From: Wenzhouxiangella sp. XN201
GTDB taxonomy: Bacteria > Pseudomonadota > Gammaproteobacteria > Xanthomonadales > Wenzhouxiangellaceae
DNA: 64,000 bases
NCBI RefSeq assembly: GCF_011008905.1
Contig: NZ_JAAIVI010000017.1
Span: 434,001 to 498,000 of the forward strand
Direction: 5' to 3'
Made by a program: the position numbers and the translations under genes. The notes under the pieces are model-generated. The model searched no databases. It was given only the letters and a program-made list of their open reading frames with translations, and was not told the DNA's origin. Positions 15,353-24,233 of the stretch are shown here, one piece after another. How positions within the stretch are numbered: position 1 is the stretch's first letter; each line of letters starts with the position of its first letter.

Positions 15353-16783
15353 ATGTTGCAAAAAAACAACATTCCGCCCGTATCCGAACTCTTGGCGGAA
15401 GATCCGAACCGGGCGCGCGACTTCGTCTGCCGCGGCGGCGGCTGGACCCTTGATTTCTCCCATATCCCCCTGACCCGCGAAGGGCTCTCGTCCCTGCAGC
15501 GCCTTCCGGCTGCGTGCGGCCTGGATGGGGCCGTGGAGCGCCTTTTTTCCGGGGCAATCGTCAATCCCAGCGAGGGTCAGCCGGCGCTGCACATGGCCCT
15601 GAGAGCCAACGATCCGTTCCAGGGCCTGTCGCCGGAAGCGGGAGCGGATTTGATCGCCGGGCGCAATCGCTTCCTGGCCGTTGCGGATCGGCTGCACGCC
15701 GGTGAGACGGGCCTGACCGACCTGTTGCATGTCGGCATCGGCGGCTCGGACCTGGGGCCGAGGCTGGTGGCCGATGCGCTGGATGAAGATGACAGTGCCG
15801 TGCGCGTCCACTGGCTGTCGACGCTCGACGGTCGGCGATTCGAGCGCTTGTGCCGCCAGCTGGATCCGGCCACCACCGGCCTGGTAATCGCCTCGAAATC
15901 CTTTTCCACGGAGGAAACCCTGGAGCAGGCGCGTGCGGCGCGCGACTGGCTGGGGGCCGACTGGACCCGGCGAAGCTGGGCGGCGACCGCCAACGTCGAT
16001 CGTGCCCGGGAATTCGGACTCGACGATGACCACATTCTGGCTTTTCCTGCCTGGACCGGCGGCCGTTTTTCACTGTGGTCCTCGGTGGGCGTAAGCGCCG
16101 CGGCCGTTGTCGGTTCCCAACGCTTCCGGGCCTTGCTGGCCGGTGCCGAAGCAGCGGATCTCGACTTTCACGGGCAACCCGATGCGAACGGACTGGCCGT
16201 TCTTATCGGCCTGTTGGTTCACTACCTGCGTCGTGAACTCGACTGCAGCACGCTGGGTATCGTCAGCTACGAGCCACGCCTGGCCCTGCTGGCCGACTAC
16301 CTGCAACAGTTGTTCATGGAAAGCCTTGGCAAGGGTGTCGACCTCGACGGCAAGCCGGTCGACGGTCCAACCGTGCCGCTGATCTTTGGCGGGCTGGGAA
16401 CCGACCTGCAGCACTCGATTTTCCAGGCCCTGCATCAGGGGCCGGACACGCACCCACTGATTCTGGTTGGCGCGCGCGAGGCTGACCACGAGCACCCGGA
16501 CTGGCAGCGTCGCCAGCTTGCCCATCTGTATGCCCAGGCCAGCGCATTTGCCAACGGTCGCAGCGACGGCGAACCGCACCAGAAGCTGCCCGGTAGCCGG
16601 CCGGTCGCAACCTTGCTGGTCGATCGACTCGATGCCGGCAGGCTAGGCTGGTTACTGGCCACCCTGGAAGCTGCCGTCTACGCCCTGTCGGTGGTCTGGC
16701 ACATCAATGCCTTTGATCAATGGGGCGTAGAAGAAGGCAAACGCCTGGCGCGCGATTTTCGCAATCGCCTCAAGGACGGCTAG
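15353..16783 (+). CDS. pgi: Glucose-6-phosphate isomerase
   Basis: The 476-residue product interconverts glucose 6-phosphate and fructose 6-phosphate. It is shorter than E. coli Pgi (about 549). Family motifs present are V-G-I-G-G-S-D-L-G-P-R (about residues 126-136), A-S-K-S-F-S-T-E-E-T (about 182-191), F-G-G-L-G-T-D-L-Q-H-S with H-Q-G shortly after, and N-A-F-D-Q-W-G-V-E-E-G-K near the C-terminus, which retains the active-site Lys. The GGLGT version replaces the usual GEPGT. It lies 13 bases after panD and is probably co-transcribed with it; the downstream lipoprotein gene converges on it. Confidence 0.93.
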   Translation: MLQKNNIPPVSELLAEDPNRARDFVCRGGGWTLDFSHIPLTREGLSSLQRLPAACGLDGAVERLFSGAIVNPSEGQPALHMALRANDPFQGLSPEAGADLIAGRNRFLAVADRLHAGETGLTDLLHVGIGGSDLGPRLVADALDEDDSAVRVHWLSTLDGRRFERLCRQLDPATTGLVIASKSFSTEETLEQARAARDWLGADWTRRSWAATANVDRAREFGLDDDHILAFPAWTGGRFSLWSSVGVSAAAVVGSQRFRALLAGAEAADLDFHGQPDANGLAVLIGLLVHYLRRELDCSTLGIVSYEPRLALLADYLQQLFMESLGKGVDLDGKPVDGPTVPLIFGGLGTDLQHSIFQALHQGPDTHPLILVGAREADHEHPDWQRRQLAHLYAQASAFANGRSDGEPHQKLPGSRPVATLLVDRLDAGRLGWLLATLEAAVYALSVVWHINAFDQWGVEEGKRLARDFRNRLKDG

Positions 16784-16789
16784 CCCGAA

Positions 16790-17374
16790 TCAGTCCCCGC
16801 CTTCCCCGCTGCGGTCGATGCTGGAGATGGGAATGGTGATGATCGGCAGCCCGATCGCGTCGGTGCGGGTGCGCGCCTGCAGCACATCGCCTCGCTGCTC
16901 GCTGCCGGAAGGCCCCAGGAAGTAATACATCTCCGCCACGCCGTGGAACTGGTCGAGCGAGATCAGGTCGATCTGGGTCGTGTCATCCACCCCGGGAATG
17001 TATCCAATGGGCAGCACGAAGCCCTTGCGGCTGTGGTCCGTACCCAGGGCCGTGTAGAAGACCTGCAGCTGCAGGTCTGCCAGTAGCGGGTCTTCGACGA
17101 CCTTGATGTCGAAGCGCCGGGCCAGTTCGACCGCCAGGCGCTGGTCGGCGTAATTCTGCAGACCCGTATACTCGACGAAGTGGCTGGCAAGATGAATGCG
17201 CTTGCCGGCGTGGGGAGCAAAGTCCGCATCCGGCAGGCTTCGCGCCAGATCGTCGATGCTGTGCGTCATCAGCTGCTGGGCGGTTGCTCCGGCCAGGGAA
17301 TCCTGGACCTGGCGTGTGCTGCATGCGCTCAGCAATGCCAGGCTCAAACAGATCAGAATCAGTCGCAAGGGCAT
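16790..17374 (-). CDS. Lipoprotein of unknown function
   Basis: I place the start at ATG 17374, which has GGAGG close upstream and gives a clean lipoprotein signal, MPLRLILICLSLALLSAC, with the lipidated Cys at residue 18. Longer frames would add an unlikely basic extension. The mature part (about 176 residues) has no domain I recognise: features are E-Y-T-G-L-Q-N-Y-A-D-Q-R-L-A, a hydrophobic D-L-Q-L-Q-V-F-Y strand and G-F-V-L-P-I-G-Y-I-P-G. The protein is probably anchored in the outer membrane. It converges on pgi and diverges from the MATE transporter gene. Confidence 0.7.
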   Translation of the reverse strand: MPLRLILICLSLALLSACSTRQVQDSLAGATAQQLMTHSIDDLARSLPDADFAPHAGKRIHLASHFVEYTGLQNYADQRLAVELARRFDIKVVEDPLLADLQLQVFYTALGTDHSRKGFVLPIGYIPGVDDTTQIDLISLDQFHGVAEMYYFLGPSGSEQRGDVLQARTRTDAIGLPIITIPISSIDRSGEGGD

Positions 17375-17526
17375 GCTCCGCCTCCGTAAGTGAGAACCGG
17401 CCGTTACCGGCTCATTCATTGCCTCTGGCAGGATAACAGCCGCGCCGTGTACGCATGCTTGCATGCATCCGTCGGGCAACGGACAATGCCGCTTCCTCAA
17501 CCGGTTCCGGCCGTCTTTCAAGTCGC

Positions 17527-18909
17527 ATGTCCGCCAGCGCGCACGCTCCCAACCTGCCGGCCGAGATCCGCCGGACCTTGCTGCTGGCCGGCCCCCTCAT
17601 TGTCGGTCAGGTGACCAGCTACGGCATGAGCTTTGTCGACACCGTGATGGCGGGCCGCCTGGGCGCACTCGATCTCGCGGCCGTGGCCGTCGGTTCGTCG
17701 GTCTGGTCGGCCGGCATGGTTTTCGTTGTCGGACTGATGATGGCCGTGTCGGCCGCGGTATCCCAACTGGAGGGAGCGGGACGGCGTCGGCAGGCCGGGG
17801 AGCTGACCCGCCAGGCACTCTGGCTCGCACTGATGGTTTCGGCCGTCTTGTTCGTGCTGATGCGCCGCGGCGAGTGGGTGATGTCATTGATCGGCGTGGA
17901 ACCGGCCGTCGCCGACCTGGCCAATCGTTACCTGCTGGCGATCAGCTGGGGCGTACCCGCGCTGGCCGGGATGTTCGTGCTGCGCTTCTTTTCCGAGGGA
18001 ATCGGCTATACCCGGCCGACGATGTATATCGGCGTCGTCGGCATCCTGATCAACGTGCCGCTCAATTACGTGCTGATGTTCGGCAAGTTGGGATTCCCGC
18101 AACTGGGCGCCGAGGGTTGTGGCTGGGCCACCGCGATCGTGTTGTGGCTGCAATTGGGAATGATCGCGAGCTGGATTTTGTGGCGGCCGCGCTACCGTCC
18201 CTTCCAGGTATTCTCGCGCTTCGATGGACCCGATCGACGCGAAATTCTGGCGCTGGCCAGGCTGGGTCTGCCCATCGGCTTGATGGTTTTTCTCGAGGTC
18301 AGCCTGTTCGTCGCCGCCGCGTTGGCCATCGGCACGCTCGGAACGATTCCGGTGGCCGCCCACCAGGTGGCGATCAACTATTCGGGGCTGATCTTCATGG
18401 TGCCGCTGGGCCTGTCGGGCGCAATTACCGTGCGTGTCGGCAATGCGGTGGGCCGCAAGGACCGCGCCGGGGCGCGCCGTGCCGGCGTGGTCGGCATGAT
18501 GATGGCGCTGGCCTTCGGCGCGCTGTCATCGCTGGTCATCGTGCTTTTCCCCGAGACCATCGTTCGTCTCTATACTTCCGATCCCGCGGTCATCGCGCTG
18601 GCCGCCAGCCTGCTGTTTTTCGCCGCCGTGTTCCAGTTGGCCGACTGCCTGCAGGTCTCGGCCGCTGGCGCGCTGCGCGGGCTCAAGGATACCCGCGTGC
18701 CCATGCTCTACAGCATTCTGGCCTACTGGCTGGTCGGCATGTCCCTCGGCTGGTGGCTGACCTTCCGGCTTGACTGGGGGCCGGCCGGCATGTGGTGCGG
18801 CATCATCGCCGGGCTGACCGTGGCCGCGTTCCTGCTCGGCGGGCGTTTCATGCGGATCACGGCGTCCTGGAACGAGATCCGCGAAGTGGCTCGTGAGCCA
18901 CGCGGCTGA
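17527..18909 (+). CDS. MATE-family multidrug efflux transporter (NorM-like)
   Basis: The start at ATG 17527 gives M-S-A-S-A-H-A-P-N-L; an open frame extends upstream but only into the divergent region. The 460-residue protein has twelve predicted hydrophobic segments in two halves and the MATE signatures A-G-P-L-I-V-G-Q near residue 26, V-D-T-V-M-A-G-R-L-G (about 38-47) and, in the second half, P-V-A-A-H-Q-V-A-I-N (about 276-285). It exports cationic compounds using Na+ or H+ gradients. Substrate cannot be told. It stands alone between divergent and co-directional neighbours. Confidence 0.9.
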   Translation: MSASAHAPNLPAEIRRTLLLAGPLIVGQVTSYGMSFVDTVMAGRLGALDLAAVAVGSSVWSAGMVFVVGLMMAVSAAVSQLEGAGRRRQAGELTRQALWLALMVSAVLFVLMRRGEWVMSLIGVEPAVADLANRYLLAISWGVPALAGMFVLRFFSEGIGYTRPTMYIGVVGILINVPLNYVLMFGKLGFPQLGAEGCGWATAIVLWLQLGMIASWILWRPRYRPFQVFSRFDGPDRREILALARLGLPIGLMVFLEVSLFVAAALAIGTLGTIPVAAHQVAINYSGLIFMVPLGLSGAITVRVGNAVGRKDRAGARRAGVVGMMMALAFGALSSLVIVLFPETIVRLYTSDPAVIALAASLLFFAAVFQLADCLQVSAAGALRGLKDTRVPMLYSILAYWLVGMSLGWWLTFRLDWGPAGMWCGIIAGLTVAAFLLGGRFMRITASWNEIREVAREPRG

Positions 18910-18945
18910 TTGGGTAACGCTCGAGAAGCAATGACCAACGGCACA

Positions 18946-18975
18946 TTGTGGGCCGGGACGCTGGCTGGGTAGAAT
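18946..18975 (+). promoter_or_regulatory. Putative sppA promoter
   Basis: TTGTGG (18946-18951), an 18-base spacer and TAGAAT (18970-18975), placing the transcription start about 27 bases before the sppA ATG. Confidence 0.5.
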
Positions 18976-19008
18976 GAACGCCTTCTTTTCCAGCGCAAAC
19001 ATCCTTCG

Positions 19009-20868
19009 ATGACTTCGAACTCGAGACCCAACGTGCTCGTCCGGCTCTGGCTGGGCTTCTGGCGCGGCCTGACGGCCTTTCGCATGGCCGTATTCAACAT
19101 CCTGTTCCTGATCCTGCTGGCGCTTGTCATTCGGGTGCTGTTCTTCTCCTCCGACGAGATTCTGGTCGATGAGCGGACCACACTGGTGATCGCGCCCGAG
19201 GGCCTGATCGTGGAAGAGTACACGGGCACGCCGATGGAGCGGGCGATCAACGAGGCGCTCGGTCAGGAGACCCCGGAGACCCGGCTGCGAGACATCCTGG
19301 CGGCGCTCGACTACGCGGCCGAAGACGATCGCATCGTTCAGGTGCTGGTGCGCACCGACGAGCTTTGGGGCGTGGCGCCGGGCATGCAGACCGAACTGGC
19401 CGATGCGTTTGCCGAGTTCCGCGAGTCGGGCAAGCAGGTCGTCGCACATGGCGGCATGATGATGCAGGGCCATTACATGCTGGCGTCCATGGCCGACGAG
19501 ATCTGGCTAGATCGCGACGGGTTGCTGCTGTTCGAAGGCTACGGTCGCTATCGCCAGTATTACGCCGAAGGGCTCGACAAGCTCGATGTCGACGTCAATC
19601 TCTTCCGTGTCGGCGAGTTCAAGTCGGCGATGGAACCGTTCATTCGCAACGACATGTCCGAAGCCGACCGGCGGGCCAGTCAAGCCTGGTTGGGCGAATT
19701 GTGGCAGAGCTGGCTGGACCAGGTGGCCCTTCATCGGGGTCTGCCGGTCGAAGTGCTGGTCGATCTGACCGAGAATTTCTCCGACGCGGTGGAAGCGGCT
19801 GACGGCGATATTGCGGCCATGGCGCTGGATCGCGGCCTGGTCGATCGCCTGGTCAATCGTCCCGAGGTGCGCGCTGAACTGGCCAACCGCGGTGCCAGCG
19901 ACCCGGAACGCGGTTTCCGCCAGATCGATTTCGAAACCTATGTGAACGCTTCCAGGGAATGGCATCCGCGGGCCGACCGTGTCGGCATCGTCGTCGCCCA
20001 GGGCGCGATTACCGAGGGGGACCAGCCGCCGGGCACGATCGGGTCGGCATCGACCTCGCGCCTGCTCAGGGAAGCCGCCCGTGACGAGCGCATCAAGGCC
20101 GTCGTCCTGCGTGTCGATTCCGGTGGCGGCAGTGCGTTCGCCTCCGAGATGATTCGCAGCGAGATGATGGCGCTCAGGGAGGCCGGCAAGCCGGTCATCG
20201 TGAGCATGGGCAATGTCGCCGCCTCCGGCGGTTACTGGATTGCCATGGGCGCCGACGAGGTCTGGGCCTATCCGACCACCCTGACCGGCTCGATCGGTAT
20301 CTTCGGGTTCTTCCCCACCTTCCAGGACACCCTGGCCCGCATCGGTATCCATACCGATGGCGTGGGCACCACGCCCCTGTCCGGTGCCCTGCGTGCCGAT
20401 CGCGCCCTGCAAGAGCCGGCCCGAAGGCTGCTGCAGAGCTTCATCGAACACGGCTACCAGGAATTCATCTCGCTGGTGGCCGAGTATCGGCGCATGTCGC
20501 TCGAGCAGGTCGACGAGGTGGCCCAGGGCCGGGTCTGGAGCGGACAGCAGGCGCAGCAACGCGGCCTGGTCGATCAGCTCGGAACACTCGATCAGGCGAT
20601 CGCCTCGGCCGCGCGCAGTGCCGGTATCGGCGAGGACTACGAGGTGGACTACGTCGAACGTCAGCTGACGCCTTTCGAGCAGTTCTTCGTCGACATGAGT
20701 GCCGCCTCGATTCGCATGGCCGGAATCGATACGACACTCGGCGTCGCTGCGTGGTTGCCGGGTGACTTCGGTCGGCAACTGATTGACGACCTGCGCCTGG
20801 TCTTCTCGCAGGCACAGTCCGGCCGACCCGGCGTGATGGCTCACTGCCTGTGCGAAGCGCCGCGCTGA
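19009..20868 (+). CDS. sppA: Signal peptide peptidase SppA (67-kDa type)
   Basis: The 619-residue product has one N-terminal membrane helix (about residues 25-48) and two tandem protease domains, as in the long SppA of E. coli. The catalytic Lys lies in the first half (V-G-E-F-K-S-A-M-E-P-F, about 201-211), the catalytic Ser in the second half (G-N-V-A-A-S-G-G-Y-W, about 402-411), followed by the G-S-I-G-I-F-G text. It degrades signal peptides left in the inner membrane after export. The start follows a plausible sigma70 promoter. Its neighbours appear unrelated. Confidence 0.93.
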   Translation: MTSNSRPNVLVRLWLGFWRGLTAFRMAVFNILFLILLALVIRVLFFSSDEILVDERTTLVIAPEGLIVEEYTGTPMERAINEALGQETPETRLRDILAALDYAAEDDRIVQVLVRTDELWGVAPGMQTELADAFAEFRESGKQVVAHGGMMMQGHYMLASMADEIWLDRDGLLLFEGYGRYRQYYAEGLDKLDVDVNLFRVGEFKSAMEPFIRNDMSEADRRASQAWLGELWQSWLDQVALHRGLPVEVLVDLTENFSDAVEAADGDIAAMALDRGLVDRLVNRPEVRAELANRGASDPERGFRQIDFETYVNASREWHPRADRVGIVVAQGAITEGDQPPGTIGSASTSRLLREAARDERIKAVVLRVDSGGGSAFASEMIRSEMMALREAGKPVIVSMGNVAASGGYWIAMGADEVWAYPTTLTGSIGIFGFFPTFQDTLARIGIHTDGVGTTPLSGALRADRALQEPARRLLQSFIEHGYQEFISLVAEYRRMSLEQVDEVAQGRVWSGQQAQQRGLVDQLGTLDQAIASAARSAGIGEDYEVDYVERQLTPFEQFFVDMSAASIRMAGIDTTLGVAAWLPGDFGRQLIDDLRLVFSQAQSGRPGVMAHCLCEAPR

Positions 20869-20982
20869 GTCCGGCGCGTTCCAATCTCCAGGAGCTTTCA
20901 GTATGATGGCGGCTTCACGCCGGCCGGTCGGGGAAGGTAAGGCCGGCGTGATTGCTGACACCAACGGGGATGATTCCAACTC

Positions 20983-22395
20983 ATGCTGGCTGCCGTAACA
21001 GACTTTCTCTGGTCCTACATCCTGGTCGTCGTGCTCATCACGATCGGCCTGGTTTTCACCATTGGTTCGCGCTTTGTCCAGTTGCGCTACTTCGTGGAAA
21101 TGTTCCGTGTGCTGGGCCAGGCTTTCAAGCACCATACCGGACACGTCTCCTCCTTCCAGGCCCTGACCCTGAGCGTGGCCGGGCGGGTCGGCGCGGGCAA
21201 CATCGCCGGCGTGGCCGTGGCGATTACGCTTGGCGGCCCCGGCGCCGTGTTCTGGATGTGGGTCGTCGGCCTGATCGGCATGGCCACCAGTTTCTTCGAG
21301 TGTTCCCTGGCCCAGGCCTTCAAGGTGGCCGATTTCAAGTCCTCGACCTTCCGCGGCGGGCCGATGTACTACATGGAGCGCGGTCTGGGCAGTCGCAAGC
21401 TGGGCATGATCTTCACCCTGCTGCTGCTGTTCACTTTCGGGCTGGCCTTTGTGGCCTTGCAGTCGTTTACCGCCTCGTCCTCGCTGGAACAAGCCTTCGA
21501 TATTCCGATGCACATCACCGGCATCGTCATGACCATTGTCGTGGGGCTGACCATCTTCGGTGGTGTTCAGCGGATTTCGCGCGTGACCGAGATCGTCGTG
21601 CCGATCATGGCGGTGGCTTACGTCATCGTTGCCGTAGCCGTTGTCGGTCTCAACGTGGACCAGATTCCGAGCGTGATGTCGCTGATCGTCAAGAGCGCGT
21701 TCGGCCTCGAGCAGGCCGTCGGCGGCGGCATTGGTGCGGCCATCATGATGGGGGTTCGTCGGGGCCTGTTTTCCAACGAGGCCGGTCTGGGCAGCGCGCC
21801 CAATGTCGCCGCGGTGGCCTTCGTGCCGCACCCGGTCAACCAGGGCATCGTGCAGTCGTTCAGCGTCTTCATCGATACGGCCATCATCTGCACCGCGACG
21901 GCCATGATCATTCTCATGTCCGGTATCTACGAAGCCAGCCCGGTCGAAGACGGCGTGGTGCTCACCCAGCTCGCCCTGCAGGACCATGTCGGGCCCTGGG
22001 GACAGACATTCGTCAGCGTCATCCTGACCCTGTTCGCGTTCAGCTCGATTCTCTACAATTTCTACCTGGGTGAGAACTCCTCGAGCTGGATGACGCCCGA
22101 TAACCCGGTCTTTTTCATCATCTTCCGGCTGCTGATGCTGGTCCTGATCCTGTGGGGTTCGATGCAGGACCTGACCACCGTCTTCAGCTTTGCCGACCTG
22201 ACAATGGCCCTGCTGGCCGTATTCAACCTGGTCGCGCTCGCGTTGCTGATGAAAGTCGGCTTCCGACTGATGAATGACTACGATCGGCAGTGGCGTGCCG
22301 GCAAGGTTCCGATTTTCGATCCCGACCAGTTTCCAGACCTGAATATCGATCGCGAAGCCTGGAAGGATGCCGCCGACGCGGTCGATCGCAGTTGA
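20983..22395 (+). CDS. Sodium:alanine symporter family protein (AGCS)
   Basis: The 470-residue multi-pass membrane protein shows the family signature G-R-V-G-A-G-N-I-A-G-V-A-V-A-I (about residues 67-81) followed by G-G-P-G-A-V-F-W-M-W, plus F-R-G-G-P-M-Y-Y-M-E (about 124-133) and G-L-F-S-N-E-A-G-L-G (about 261-270). AGCS members import alanine or glycine with Na+. The start at ATG 20983 is preceded by GGGGATGA. The C-terminal tail (last 35 residues) is polar and cytoplasmic. Confidence 0.92.
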   Translation: MLAAVTDFLWSYILVVVLITIGLVFTIGSRFVQLRYFVEMFRVLGQAFKHHTGHVSSFQALTLSVAGRVGAGNIAGVAVAITLGGPGAVFWMWVVGLIGMATSFFECSLAQAFKVADFKSSTFRGGPMYYMERGLGSRKLGMIFTLLLLFTFGLAFVALQSFTASSSLEQAFDIPMHITGIVMTIVVGLTIFGGVQRISRVTEIVVPIMAVAYVIVAVAVVGLNVDQIPSVMSLIVKSAFGLEQAVGGGIGAAIMMGVRRGLFSNEAGLGSAPNVAAVAFVPHPVNQGIVQSFSVFIDTAIICTATAMIILMSGIYEASPVEDGVVLTQLALQDHVGPWGQTFVSVILTLFAFSSILYNFYLGENSSSWMTPDNPVFFIIFRLLMLVLILWGSMQDLTTVFSFADLTMALLAVFNLVALALLMKVGFRLMNDYDRQWRAGKVPIFDPDQFPDLNIDREAWKDAADAVDRS

Positions 22396-22475
22396 ACGGA
22401 TCTTCAGACCGGTCCGGGCGGGAGTTGCCCGGGTTGAACTGCAGTAATAAAAACAACTACAAAGGGAAATATCAA

Positions 22476-24203
22476 TTGGAAACAGTGACAGACTTCGGGC
22501 GGTTGGAAAACCGCTCTGGACAGGGGGCTTTTGTGCCTGCGTCGTGGCGAATCGTTTTGAGGGGTTTGGCCTTCGCTGCGTGTCTCGCCGTTCTGGCCTC
22601 GCCGGTATCGGGTCAGGAGATCCCCGATTATCGCGAGTGCGTACTGAAGCAAATGCTCGGTGCGGATGTCGAGTGCAGCTCCGAGCCACCGCCGATCGGG
22701 CGCGAAGTGGCCATGACCCGTTACCTTGCCGACGGTGAGGAATTCACGATCGCGTTGCCCGAACTCCTGCAACACGGCAAGCGCCTGTTCGATGCCAATT
22801 GGACCGTCCAGGATGGGGCCGGTCGGCGCGGACTGAAGGGCACGGGTGCGCCGCTGTCCGATCCCGATGCGCCGCTGGACTTCCCATTCAACTTCAACCG
22901 CATCTCGGGCCCGGACGCCAATTCCTGTGCGGGCTGCCACAACATGCCGCGCTCCGGCGGTGGCGGTGACTTCGTCACCAATGTGCACGTGCTGGGGCAG
23001 CGTTTCGATTTCGCGACCTTTGACGCCCTCGACGAATACGAGGAAGACTTCGCCACGCGCGGGGCCTTCGACGAGATCGGCCTGCCGGTGACCCTGCAGA
23101 CGATTGCCAATTCACGTTCCACCCTGGGCATGTTCGGTGCCGGCTACATCGAGATGCTGTCGCGCCAGATGACCGCGGACTTGCAGCGCCAGCGCGATGC
23201 GCTTGCGCCGGGCGAGTCGGTTTCGTTGGAAAGCAAGGGCGTGGCCTTCGGTGTCCTGTCCAGGGCAGCCGACGGCAGCTGGATCGTCGATGAGGTCGAA
23301 GGCCTGGTGCCGCCGAGCCTGGCCAGCGGCGGTGCCGAACAGCCGCCCAGCCTGATCATCCGGCCATTTCACCAGGCCAGTGCCGTGATTTCCCTGCGCC
23401 AGTTTTCGAACAACGCGATCAATCACCACCACGGGATCCAGTCGGTCGAGCGTTCCGGTCATGGCGACGTCGACCAGGACGGTTACGACGACAACCTGAG
23501 TACGGCCGACATCACGGCGCTGACCGCCTACCAGGCCCAGCTGGGTGTACCCGGCCGCGTCATTCCGCGCAATGCCTACATCGAGAAGGCCGTGGCCGAT
23601 GGCGAGGCGCTGTTCATGGATGTCGGATGTGGTAGCTGCCACACGCCGTCGTTGCCGTTGACCGACGGTGGCTGGGAGTTCGCCGAACCCAATCCCTACA
23701 ATCCGTCCGGTAACCTGCAGCCCGGAGAGGCTCCGGAATTCGTCTTCGACCTGAACGACCGGCGACTGGAGTTGCCGCGCCTGGCGGTCGATCCCGCCAC
23801 GCAGGCCGTGCACGTGCCGGCTTTCACGGACATGAAAGTCCACGACATCACCAGTGGTCCGGACGACCCCAACTGCGAATCACTCAACATGCACGCCTTG
23901 CCGGGAACGCCGGAATTTCACGGCGGCAATTGCCGCTTCCTGACCAAACGGCTGTGGGGTATTGCCAACGAACCGCCGTATTTCCACCACGGCAAGTTCA
24001 CCACCATGCGCGAGGCGATCGAAGCCCACCGCGGCGAAGCCCTGGCCAGCTGGGAAGCCTGGCGCGCGCTCGACGACTACGGCCGCGATGCCATCATCGA
24101 GTTCCTCAAGACCCTGCAGATTCTGCCGCCGGATACACCGGCACGCATCGTCGATACGCGCATGCGTCCGCGCAACTGGCAGTCGGAACTGGACGGAAGC
24201 TGA
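22476..24203 (+). CDS. Secreted di-heme oxidoreductase / putative peroxidase (DUF1111-type)
   Basis: I choose TTG 22476 because AAAGGGA lies 8 bases upstream; the frame is open further upstream but that overlaps the previous gene. The 575-residue product then has a signal peptide at about residues 24-48 (L-A-F-A-A-C-L-A-V-L) and two c-type heme sites, C-A-G-C-H near residue 151 and C-G-S-C-H near residue 386. Also visible are I-S-G-P-D-A-N-S before the first site and W-G-I-A-N-E-P-P-Y-F-H-H-G-K near the C-terminus. This fits the di-heme oxidoreductase family related to MauG/cytochrome c peroxidases. Physiological substrate unknown. Confidence 0.85.
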   Translation: METVTDFGRLENRSGQGAFVPASWRIVLRGLAFAACLAVLASPVSGQEIPDYRECVLKQMLGADVECSSEPPPIGREVAMTRYLADGEEFTIALPELLQHGKRLFDANWTVQDGAGRRGLKGTGAPLSDPDAPLDFPFNFNRISGPDANSCAGCHNMPRSGGGGDFVTNVHVLGQRFDFATFDALDEYEEDFATRGAFDEIGLPVTLQTIANSRSTLGMFGAGYIEMLSRQMTADLQRQRDALAPGESVSLESKGVAFGVLSRAADGSWIVDEVEGLVPPSLASGGAEQPPSLIIRPFHQASAVISLRQFSNNAINHHHGIQSVERSGHGDVDQDGYDDNLSTADITALTAYQAQLGVPGRVIPRNAYIEKAVADGEALFMDVGCGSCHTPSLPLTDGGWEFAEPNPYNPSGNLQPGEAPEFVFDLNDRRLELPRLAVDPATQAVHVPAFTDMKVHDITSGPDDPNCESLNMHALPGTPEFHGGNCRFLTKRLWGIANEPPYFHHGKFTTMREAIEAHRGEALASWEAWRALDDYGRDAIIEFLKTLQILPPDTPARIVDTRMRPRNWQSELDGS

Positions 24204-24210
24204 CGGTGAT

Positions 24211-24233
24211 CCGGGGCGGGCGATCCGCCCCGG
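24211..24233. terminator. Hairpin between convergent di-heme oxidoreductase and mnmG genes
   Basis: CCGGGGCGG (24211-24219) pairs perfectly with CCGCCCCGG (24225-24233) around a 5-base loop. No T-run on either side, so it is a possible bidirectional termination or 3'-end stabilising hairpin rather than a classic intrinsic terminator. Confidence 0.5.

Noticed and set aside
19507-22689. Very long open frame (about 1060 codons) on the minus strand opposite sppA and the AGCS transporter
   Set aside because: It is a shadow of well-supported genes in GC-rich DNA; its translation is low-complexity, His/Gly/Asp-rich text with no domain, and the plus-strand proteins are full-length families.
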